Below are positions 1-5,679 of a stretch of 7,009 bases of DNA, piece by piece. Made by a program: the position numbers and the translations under genes. Under the pieces are notes generated by a model. It worked only from the letters and a program-made list of their open reading frames with translations. It had not been told where the DNA came from and did not search any database. How positions within the stretch are numbered: the stretch's first letter is position 1; each line of letters starts with the position of its first letter. This stretch comes from Actinomycetota bacterium (lineage in GTDB: Bacteria > Actinomycetota > Thermoleophilia > Gaiellales > Gaiellaceae), in contig PLDP01000133.1 of NCBI GenBank assembly GCA_003136795.1, positions 5,468 to 12,476 on the forward strand. The letters are read 5' to 3'.

Positions 1-1410
1 GGCGCGCCCGTCGACCCGCGCTCCGACCTGTACTCGCTCGGGATCGTGCTCTACGAGATGCTCACCGGCTCGGTGCCGTTCACCGGCGACACGCCGGTCG
101 AGATCGCGATGAAGCACCTGTCGCAGATCCCCGAGCCGCCGTCGACGCTCCGGCCCGACGTGCCGCATGACCTCGACGCCGTTGTGATGCGCGCGCTCGC
201 GAAGGACCCGGAGCAGCGCTACGGCTCGGCAGAGGAGATGGACGCCGACCTCGCGCGCGTCGCGCGCGGCGTCGCCGTTTCCCCCGAGACCGAGGACGCG
301 ATGACGCAGGTGCTCTCGGGCGCCGGCATCACGAGTGCGCAGACGATGGTGCAGCGCCCGCGGTCCGCCGTCGCGCCACCGCCCGTGCCGCCCGTCTACC
401 GCGCCCCCGGCTACTACGACTACGAAGAGCCGCCGGGCGGCCGCTCGATCTGGCCGTGGCTGCTCGCGCTCGGGCTGATCATCGCCGGCGCGGCCGGCGG
501 CTGGTTCCTCTACATGAAGATCGAGGACCAGTTGAACAGCAACAAGCCGATCGCCGTGCCGGACGTGATGTTGATGGCGCGCCCGCTGGCGGTGGTGAAG
601 CTCCAGCAGGCGGGCCTGAACCCGCGCGTGATCACGGCGCCGAACGACACCGTGTCCAAGGGCCAGGTCTCCGACGAGAACCCCGGCGGCGGCTCGAAGG
701 TCGGCAAGGGCTCGACGATCACGCTCACCGTCTCGACCGGCAAGCCGAAGGTGCAGGTGCCGAACGTCGTCAACCAGGACGTGACGAGCGCGGTCGCCAC
801 GCTGGCGCAACTCGGGCTCAATCCCAAGATCACGCGGATCTACTCCGGCTCCCAGCAGGACACGGTGACCGCGCAACAGCCGCACGCCGGCGACAACGTC
901 GACAAGGGCTCGACGGTCCACATCAACGTCTCGCGCGGCGCCAAGCCGGTGGCCGTGCCCGACGTCACCACGCAGCCGTTCGCGAACGCGAAGTCGGCGC
1001 TCAACGGCCAGGGCTTCGTCGTCTCCCGCGTCGACGTCGCGTCGGACTTCCCGCAGGGGACGGTCGTCTCCGAGGGCCCGTCGGCCGGCACGCAGGTGCC
1101 CGCCGGCTCCACGATCACGCTCTCGGTCTCGAAGGGCCCCGCGACGACGCAGGTGCCGGACGTGACCGGCTCCAACCAGGCGACGGCCGAGTCGATCCTG
1201 AGCGGCGCCGGGCTGACGCCGGCGGTGATCTACGACCCGGTCACCGACCCGAGCCAGGACGGGATCGTGCAGTCCGAGGACCCCAAGGCGGGATCGCCGG
1301 CCAAGTCGGGCGAGGTCGTGACGATCAACGTCGGCCAGCTGCAGAGCGGCACTCCCGGCGGCGACACCACGACGACGACCACCACGACGACGCCCACCAC
1401 CACGGGATGA
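1..1410 (+). CDS. pknB: PknB-type PASTA Ser/Thr protein kinase, 5'-truncated by window edge
   Basis: This is a transmembrane receptor kinase that phosphorylates cell-wall and division proteins in response to muropeptides or lipid II. The frame is open from base 1, so the start and the catalytic motifs lie outside the window. Visible residues begin in kinase subdomain IX (SDLYSLGIVLYEMLTG) and continue to the end of the C-lobe (ALAKDPEQRYGS, about residue 80). A Pro-rich juxtamembrane linker follows, with candidate phospho-Thr sites (TSAQTMVQRP). One hydrophobic membrane segment (RSIWPWLLALGLIIAGAAGG, bases about 442-513) precedes four PASTA repeats (550-1341) and a Thr-rich tail. Four PASTA units equals the number in Mycobacterium tuberculosis PknB. 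The visible part is 469 residues, so a full protein of roughly 620-660 is expected. It overlaps the ligase gene by ATGA, which suggests one operon. The family assignment is firm; orthology with PknB itself is inferred from architecture and the neighbouring ddl. Confidence 0.93.
   Translation, partial: GAPVDPRSDLYSLGIVLYEMLTGSVPFTGDTPVEIAMKHLSQIPEPPSTLRPDVPHDLDAVVMRALAKDPEQRYGSAEEMDADLARVARGVAVSPETEDAMTQVLSGAGITSAQTMVQRPRSAVAPPPVPPVYRAPGYYDYEEPPGGRSIWPWLLALGLIIAGAAGGWFLYMKIEDQLNSNKPIAVPDVMLMARPLAVVKLQQAGLNPRVITAPNDTVSKGQVSDENPGGGSKVGKGSTITLTVSTGKPKVQVPNVVNQDVTSAVATLAQLGLNPKITRIYSGSQQDTVTAQQPHAGDNVDKGSTVHINVSRGAKPVAVPDVTTQPFANAKSALNGQGFVVSRVDVASDFPQGTVVSEGPSAGTQVPAGSTITLSVSKGPATTQVPDVTGSNQATAESILSGAGLTPAVIYDPVTDPSQDGIVQSEDPKAGSPAKSGEVVTINVGQLQSGTPGGDTTTTTTTTTPTTTG
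550..1341 (+). repeat. Four tandem PASTA repeats in the kinase ectodomain
   Basis: Four units of about 64 residues begin near bases 550, 751, 949 and 1147. Each opens with a V-P-D/N-V motif (AVPDVM, QVPNVV, AVPDVT, QVPDVT), continues into an amphipathic helix with a G(L/F) turn, and closes with a G-S-x-(I/V)-x-(I/L)-x-V strand (the fourth has GEVVTINV). PASTA units bind muropeptides, lipid II or beta-lactams in known kinases. The closing strands of units 1 and 3 (709-736 and 1105-1132) are also nearly identical at DNA level, consistent with duplication or gene conversion. Confidence 0.92.
1366..1404 (+). repeat. ACS trinucleotide tract coding a poly-Thr tail
   Basis: Thirteen codons of ACC/ACG with a single CCC encode nine Thr, one Pro and three Thr at the extracellular C-terminus of the PASTA kinase, just before Gly-stop. 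The tract mixes ACC and ACG, so it is not a perfect microsatellite, but it is repetitive enough for slippage in steps of three. Thr/Pro-rich extracellular tails in actinobacteria are often flexible wall-spanning or O-glycosylated segments; that role is an inference here. Confidence 0.8.
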
Positions 1411-2402
1411 GCCGCCGGATTGCCGTCATCCTCGGCGGCCGCTCGAGCGAGAACCCCATCTCGGTCGCGTCCGCCGCGAGCGTGATCGACGCCCTCGAGC
1501 GGAGCGGCAACGACGTCGTGGCCGTGCAGATCGACCGCGAGGGCCGCTGGGAGCTCGGCACCGGGACGAAGGCAATCGAGGCCGGCGAACGCCTCCCGGG
1601 CAAGGAGATCGCCACCACCCTCTCCGACGTCGACGTCGTCTTCCCGGTGCTGCACGGGCCGTTCGGCGAGGACGGGACGGTGCAGGGCCTACTCGAGCTC
1701 GCGGGCGTGCCGTACGTCGGCGCAGGCGTGCTCGCCTCGGCCCTCTGCATGGACAAGGACGTCTTCAAATCAGTCCTGCGGGATCACAACATCCCCGTCA
1801 CGGAAAACATCACCCTGCGCCTCGGCGATGAACCGCACAGTCCTTATGGATTTCCCGTCTTCGTAAAGCCGGCGCGGTTGGGCTCGAGCGTCGGGATCAC
1901 GAAGGCCCACGACGACGAGGAGCTGCGCCGCGGCGTCGCGCTCGCGTTCGAGCATGACGAGAAGGTGCTCGTCGAGCGTTTCGTCTCCGGTATCGAAGTG
2001 GAGGTCGGCGTGCTCGGGAACCAGCGTCCAATCGCGTCGCTTCCCGGCGAGATCGTCGTCACGCACAACGAGTGGTACGACTTCGAGGCGAAGTACGACG
2101 AGGGCGAGATGGACCTCGTCGTTCCCGCGCGCATCACCGAAGAGCAGATCGAGCGGGCGCAGGAGCTCGCCGTGCGCGCGTTCGTCGCGAGCGACTGCGA
2201 AGGGATGGCGCGCGCCGACATGTTCGTGCGCGACGACGGCGAGGTGCTCGTCAACGAGCTGAACACGATCCCGGGGTTCACCTCGACGAGCGTGTACGCG
2301 CGGCTCTTCGAGGCATCGGGGATCGGCTACAGCGAGCTTCTGCAGCGCCTGGCCGACCTGGCGGTCGAGCGCTTCGAGCGGCGCCGCCTCCTCCGGTACT
2401 AG
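1407..2402 (+). CDS. ddl: D-alanine-D-alanine ligase
   Basis: This cytoplasmic ATP-grasp enzyme joins two D-alanines using ATP, giving the dipeptide that MurF adds to UDP-MurNAc-tripeptide. The protein is complete at 331 residues, a usual length. Key positions line up with E. coli DdlB at a constant offset of +14: Tyr230 of EAKY (DdlB Tyr216), Arg269 and Asp271 of ARAD (Arg255, Asp257), Glu284 and Asn286 of NELNTIPG (Glu270, Asn272). Glu15 (GGRSSE) aligns with DdlB Glu15. Also present are the HGPFGEDG loop (83-90) and an ATP-binding Lys in FVKPARLGSSVG (Lys154). The Tyr, rather than the His of VanA-type ligases, argues for D-Ala rather than D-lactate. An odd point is that the usual E-H-E-V-S after GGRSS is E-N-P-I-S. 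The ATG overlaps the kinase stop as ATGA and has no clear Shine-Dalgarno sequence, so translational coupling is likely. Its stop shares CTAG with the convergent kinase gene. Confidence 0.96.
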   Translation: MSRRIAVILGGRSSENPISVASAASVIDALERSGNDVVAVQIDREGRWELGTGTKAIEAGERLPGKEIATTLSDVDVVFPVLHGPFGEDGTVQGLLELAGVPYVGAGVLASALCMDKDVFKSVLRDHNIPVTENITLRLGDEPHSPYGFPVFVKPARLGSSVGITKAHDDEELRRGVALAFEHDEKVLVERFVSGIEVEVGVLGNQRPIASLPGEIVVTHNEWYDFEAKYDEGEMDLVVPARITEEQIERAQELAVRAFVASDCEGMARADMFVRDDGEVLVNELNTIPGFTSTSVYARLFEASGIGYSELLQRLADLAVERFERRRLLRY

Positions 2403-3838
2403 GAGGCCTTGACCTCGTTGATGCGCGCCGTGTTGTACGACTGACCGAGGCGCGTGATCCAGATCTCGTAGTAGCGGTGCGGACTCCCGCTGACCGGCAG
2501 CGTCGTCCCGTCGGCGACCTGCTGGAGTGGCGAGATCACGTCCGGAAACGGGCCCGAGGCCGAGTTGCCCGCCCGGATCTCGGCCGTGAAGCCGGGAGTC
2601 TGCGTCGCGATCCCGAGCTGATGCAGTTGAACGCTTCGGCCCGCATCGAGCACGAGCCCCACGCCCGGCTTGTCGAGCTTCGGCGCGTCGTAATACTGCT
2701 CGGTCGACCAGTAGGTCGACGCGATTCCATCCGTGGCGTACTTCGCCTGCGCGTCGTTCTCGCCGTTCGTCCCATATGGGTCGTAGGCCCCGACGCCCTT
2801 CAACTGGGCCGGCTTTCCCCCGCCGCCGCCGGAGTTGGAGTTGTGAATCGAGAACACGCCGGTGCCGCGGCTCAGCACGACGACGGCAATCACGGCTCCG
2901 ATCGCGATCAGTGCGGCAAGCACGAGCAGCAGCGGCCACGGCGAGACGCCGCTTCGGCGGCGCCGTGGGCCCGCGGCGCGCCGTACCGGCGCGATCACCT
3001 GTGTGGCGCCGCCCTGCTCCTCGGCGAGGCAGGCCTCGAGCTCGCGGCAGAAGTCGGCCATCGTCGGGAAGCGGTCGGCCGGGTCCTTCGCCATGGCCTT
3101 CTGCACGGCCGCTTCGACGCGCGGGGGCACGTCGGGGCGCTTGTCCCGGATCGCCGGCGGCGGCTCGTTGATGTGGCGCATCGCGACAGCAACGAAGTTC
3201 TCGCCGGGGAACGGCACCTCGCTCGTCAGGAGCTCGTAGAGGACGACGCCGAGCGAGTACACGTCGGTGTGCTCGTCCACACGCTGGCCCTGCGCCTGCT
3301 CTGGCGCGATGTAGTCGGACGTCCCGAGCACGGTGCCGGTCTGGGTCATCCCGTGCTGCACATCGAGCGAGCGCGCGATGCCGAAATCGGTCACCTTCGC
3401 CTGCCCGTCGCCGTTCAGCAGCACGTTCTGCGGCTTCACGTCGCGATGAACGAGTCCCTGCTGGTGCGCGAACGACAGTCCCCGCGAGATCTGCATCGCG
3501 AGCTCGAGCGCCGTCGACACCGACGCCGGCCCGCGCCGCTGGATCAGCTGCTTGAGGTTCTCGCCGTCGACGTACTCGAGAACGATGAACTGACGTCCGC
3601 CGTGCTCGCCGCGATCGATCACCGTGACGATGTTCGGGTGCGAGAGCGTCGCGACCGCGCGGGCCTCGTGGCGGAACCGCTCGACGTAACCGGCGTCGTC
3701 GCTGTAGCGCTCGTGCAGGATCTTCAGCGCGACCTTGCGGTCGAGCAGCCGGTCGTGCGCCCGAAAGACGCTCGACATGCCACCGGTGCCGACGAGCTCT
3801 TCGAGCTCGTAGCGGTCTGAGAGAACCTCGCCGACCAT
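2399..3838 (-). CDS. Transmembrane Ser/Thr protein kinase with discoidin-like ectodomain
   Basis: This is a complete 479-residue receptor kinase. The catalytic domain (about 9-270) has every key motif: Gly loop GTGGMSSV (17-24), Lys39 in VALKI, Glu58 in the C helix, HRDVKPQN (131-138), DFG (151-153), an activation loop with Thr165, Thr167 and Thr173 before APE (178-180), and DVYSLG (192-197). A basic stretch (PRRRR, 291-295) precedes one membrane helix (about 300-322). A Ser/Asn/Gly linker with five Gly follows. The C-terminal domain of about 135 residues (ATDGIASTYWSTE, GVGLVLDAG, HQLGIATQ, FTAEIRAG, YYEIWITRL) looks like a galactose-binding/F5-8 type C jelly roll, closest in my memory to the outer domain at the end of mycobacterial MviN; this is from pattern, not a search. 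There is no PASTA repeat. The chosen ATG gives the standard short N-terminus (LSDRYELEELVGTGG); longer starts would run inside gabT. It lies 29 bp after gabT, so co-transcription is likely. The ligand is unknown. Confidence 0.93.
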   Translation of the reverse strand: MVGEVLSDRYELEELVGTGGMSSVFRAHDRLLDRKVALKILHERYSDDAGYVERFRHEARAVATLSHPNIVTVIDRGEHGGRQFIVLEYVDGENLKQLIQRRGPASVSTALELAMQISRGLSFAHQQGLVHRDVKPQNVLLNGDGQAKVTDFGIARSLDVQHGMTQTGTVLGTSDYIAPEQAQGQRVDEHTDVYSLGVVLYELLTSEVPFPGENFVAVAMRHINEPPPAIRDKRPDVPPRVEAAVQKAMAKDPADRFPTMADFCRELEACLAEEQGGATQVIAPVRRAAGPRRRRSGVSPWPLLLVLAALIAIGAVIAVVVLSRGTGVFSIHNSNSGGGGGKPAQLKGVGAYDPYGTNGENDAQAKYATDGIASTYWSTEQYYDAPKLDKPGVGLVLDAGRSVQLHQLGIATQTPGFTAEIRAGNSASGPFPDVISPLQQVADGTTLPVSGSPHRYYEIWITRLGQSYNTARINEVKAS

Positions 3839-3867
3839 CCCGGTGAGCGTACCCGGGGGCGAAACGC

Positions 3868-5181
3868 CTAGAACGTCGCTTCGAGGGCCGCTTCCCAGAC
3901 GTGGAGCGCCTCGTCGAGCTCCGCATCCGAGATCACGAGCGGCATGAGCACCCGGATGCAGTTCCCGGCCACGCCTGCCTTCAGGAGCAGCAAACCGCGG
4001 GCGAGCGCCTCCTCGACGACCTGGGAGGCGAGGCGGGTCGCCGGGACCTTGTCCGATTCCACCAGCTCGATCGCCAGCATCGCGCCGAGGCCCCGGACGT
4101 CGCCGATCTGAGGCCAGCGCCGCTGCCACGACTCCATGCGGGCGCGCATCGTCTCGCCGAGCGCGGCGGATCGCTCGACCAGGCCGTCGTCCTCGATCAC
4201 GTCGAGGACGGCGAGCGCGGCCGCGATCGCGACCGGGTTGCCGACGTAGGTGCCGCCGACGCCACCAGCGAGGGGTGCGTCCATGATCTCGGCGCGGCCG
4301 AGGACGCCGGAGAGCGGCAGCCCCATCGCGATCGACTTGGCGACCGTGATCAGGTCCGGCTCGACCCCGAAGTGCTCGATCGCGAAGAAGCGACCCGTGC
4401 GGGCAAAGCCGCTCTGAACCTCGTCGCAGACGAGGACGATGCCGTGCTCGTCGCAGATCTCACGGAGGCCTTGGACGAACTCGCGCGGCGCCGGAATGAA
4501 CCCGCCCTCGCCCTGCACCGGCTCGAAGACGATCGCCGCAACGTCCTCGGCGGCGACGAGCGTCACGAATGCGCGCCGCAGCGCGGCGAGCGCCTCCGTG
4601 GCGGTCGGCCCGCGGAAAGCGTTCGGGAAGGGCACGCGGTAGACCTCGGGCGCGAACGGGCCGAGCCCCTGCTTGTACGGGTGCGTCTTCGAGGTCAGCG
4701 CGAGCGACAGATAGGTGCGGCCGTGGAAGGCGCCCTCGAAGCCGATCACGGCCTGGCGCCCGGTGTAGGCGCGCGCGAACTTGACGGCGTTCTCGACCGC
4801 CTCGGTGCCGGCGTTGAAGAAGGCCGCCTTGCTCGGCCCGCGCAGCGGCGCCAGGGCGAGCAGGCGCTCGGCGAGAGAGGCATAGATCTCGTAGGGCACG
4901 ACCGTGAAGTCGGTGTGGCTGAAGCGCTCGAGCTGCTCCTGCGCCGCCTGGACGACCTGCGGGTGCGAGTGGCCGACGTTCAGGCAGCCGACGCCGCCCG
5001 CGAAATCGATGAACGTGTTGCCGTCGAGATCGGTGATGGTCACGCCGCGCGCCTCGGCGGCGACGATCGGGAACGTGATCGCGAGCGGCGCGGCCACGCT
5101 CGCCGCCAGCCGGTCCAGCACCTCGCGCGAGCGGGGCCCCGGAACCTCCGTCTTCAGCTCGATCGTGCGTGTCACTGCCAT
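3868..5181 (-). CDS. gabT: 4-aminobutyrate-type aminotransferase (class III, PLP-dependent)
   Basis: It transfers the amino group of 4-aminobutyrate (or a similar omega-amino acid such as 5-aminovalerate) to 2-oxoglutarate, giving succinate semialdehyde and glutamate, in the cytoplasm. The protein is 437 residues, a usual length. Motifs are the N-terminal GGVGCLNVGHSHPQV (62-76), the cofactor-phosphate loop NAGTEAVENAVKFAR (123-137), FHGRTY (152-157), EPVQGEGGF (220-228), CDEVQSGFARTG (252-263) with Asp253 for the PLP nitrogen, and Lys282 in TVAKSIAMG for the Schiff base. Glu225 and Arg410 (NCIRVLMPL) match the E. coli GabT Glu211/Arg398 switch pair, which supports GABA-type specificity over ornithine-type enzymes. 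The ATG starts MAVTRTIELK; longer in-frame extensions run into non-family sequence. No succinate-semialdehyde dehydrogenase gene is in the window; the next gene in the same direction is a receptor kinase. The exact substrate is not provable from sequence. Confidence 0.92.
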   Translation of the reverse strand: MAVTRTIELKTEVPGPRSREVLDRLAASVAAPLAITFPIVAAEARGVTITDLDGNTFIDFAGGVGCLNVGHSHPQVVQAAQEQLERFSHTDFTVVPYEIYASLAERLLALAPLRGPSKAAFFNAGTEAVENAVKFARAYTGRQAVIGFEGAFHGRTYLSLALTSKTHPYKQGLGPFAPEVYRVPFPNAFRGPTATEALAALRRAFVTLVAAEDVAAIVFEPVQGEGGFIPAPREFVQGLREICDEHGIVLVCDEVQSGFARTGRFFAIEHFGVEPDLITVAKSIAMGLPLSGVLGRAEIMDAPLAGGVGGTYVGNPVAIAAALAVLDVIEDDGLVERSAALGETMRARMESWQRRWPQIGDVRGLGAMLAIELVESDKVPATRLASQVVEEALARGLLLLKAGVAGNCIRVLMPLVISDAELDEALHVWEAALEATF

Positions 5182-5187
5182 GCAGCG

Positions 5188-5193
5188 AGCGTA
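5188..5193 (-). promoter_or_regulatory. Possible -10 element for leaderless gabT transcript
   Basis: On the minus strand the hexamer TACGCT fits the actinobacterial TANNNT -10 pattern and ends exactly 6 nt before the gabT ATG. That places a transcription start on or next to the A of ATG. No Shine-Dalgarno sequence precedes the ATG, which fits a leaderless mRNA. I see no convincing -35 box. TANNNT is a loose pattern, so confidence is low. Confidence 0.3.
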
Positions 5194-5242
5194 GCTGAGG
5201 ACACGGATCGCCTGCATACGTGAATGAACGGCTTTCACACAT

Positions 5243-5257
5243 CGGTAGGACCTACCG
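5243..5257. promoter_or_regulatory. Perfect 7+7 bp inverted repeat, candidate operator upstream of gabT
   Basis: CGGTAGG-A-CCTACCG is a perfect inverted repeat with a one-base centre, 62 bp upstream of the gabT start. It contains GGTNNNACC, the core seen in operators of FadR-type GntR repressors such as PdhR and LldR, though the perfect symmetry is centred two bases away. A one-base loop makes an RNA hairpin terminator unlikely. The position fits control of gabT, but no regulator gene is in the window, so binding is inferred only from symmetry. Confidence 0.4.
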
Positions 5258-5272
5258 CCTCGGAAGCCGTGC

Positions 5273-5644
5273 GGCGACCAGGCAGCGCGTGAGGACATGT
5301 TCCCGACGCAGGTGAGCGACTGGCAGACGGAGTCGCGGGTTGGCTCGCCGCCGATCGGCAAGGGCTCGTCGTTCGACGTCACCGACAACCCGATCGAGCT
5401 GCAGCTGAAGCAGCTCTCCGCGGTGCGCGACGCGTACCCCGCGCCGGTGAGCGTCACCTTCGCGCTCCGGCGCAAGGGCGGCACCTGGCAGCGCCTCGCG
5501 ATCGACGACTCGGCGCCGTATCGCGCGTTCGTCGACCCGGGTCTTTACCCAAAGCACGAGCGGATCGACGCGGTCGCCGTCGCGCGTGCGCTGGACGGAC
5601 GCGTGTCCGTGTCTCCTGTGACGACCTTCGCCGCCAACGGGTAG
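5273..5644 (+). pseudogene. Decayed 3' end of a GH13 alpha-amylase-family gene
   Basis: The open frame ends at TAG 5642-5644 and is closed upstream by TAG 5246-5248. Its only standard start is ATG 5297, giving 115 residues. The translation from GDQAAREDMFPTQVSDWQ (starting at 5273) resembles the late part of actinobacterial GH13 enzymes, where a G-D-Q-x-x-R-x-D-M-F motif follows the catalytic barrel and leads to a stretch like IELQLKQLSAVRDAYPA. The motif starts before the ATG, so that ATG is inside the old gene. Straight after AYPA the frame jumps to a C-terminal beta domain (VTFALRRKGG, DDSAPYRAFVDPGLYP, VAVARALDG), with the usual all-beta C domain between them missing (junction near 5437-5447). 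The catalytic residues are absent. I infer a remnant with a 5' loss and an in-frame internal deletion. Alternatives are a small expressed protein or an assembly join. The next gene, a glucan phosphorylase, suits a former starch/glycogen cluster. The assignment is from memory of the family. Confidence 0.55.
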
Positions 5645-5654
5645 CTCGGTTCGC

Positions 5655-5660
5655 TAGCCT
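5655..5660 (+). promoter_or_regulatory. Possible -10 element for the phosphorylase gene
   Basis: TAGCCT fits TANNNT and lies 10 nt before an in-frame TTG (5671) and 19 nt before GTG 5680, in the short gap between the GH13 remnant and the phosphorylase. Neither start has a clear Shine-Dalgarno sequence. This would favour a very short or absent leader, but the support is weak and no -35 box is visible. Confidence 0.2.
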
Positions 5661-5679
5661 CGTCGCGGTCTTGAACACG

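Noticed and set aside
2380..2425. Possible bidirectional terminator at the ddl/kinase junction
   Set aside because: No stem-loop with a T-run is visible; the sequence is coding up to the shared stop on both sides.
1770..3926. Very long antisense reading frames opposite ddl and the kinase (minus-strand 1770-3926 and plus-strand 2072-3820)
   Set aside because: They are Arg/Ala-rich low-complexity translations opposite or overlapping genes with strong motifs; GC-rich third positions remove stops from other frames.
3839..4129. Longer start for the discoidin-type kinase, adding 97 residues
   Set aside because: The extension overlaps the end of gabT in another frame, is compositionally Arg/Gly/Ala-rich, and the kinase family normally starts just before the LSDRYELEELVG segment.
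3901..5223. Plus-strand frame of about 440 codons opposite gabT
   Set aside because: Antisense shadow of a clearly recognisable aminotransferase; its translation shows no domain.
5220..5238. GTGAA...TTCAC inverted pair resembling a CRP site
   Set aside because: The GTGA and TCAC halves are 11 bp apart, not the 6 bp of CRP-type operators, and 5-bp arms at this spacing are expected by chance.
5182..5484. Longer start for gabT, adding 101 residues
   Set aside because: The extension runs antisense through the GH13 remnant and across the palindrome, with no aminotransferase similarity.
5645..5679. Possible terminator or small gene between the GH13 remnant and the phosphorylase
   Set aside because: Only 35 bp, with no clear hairpin, T-run or ribosome binding site.
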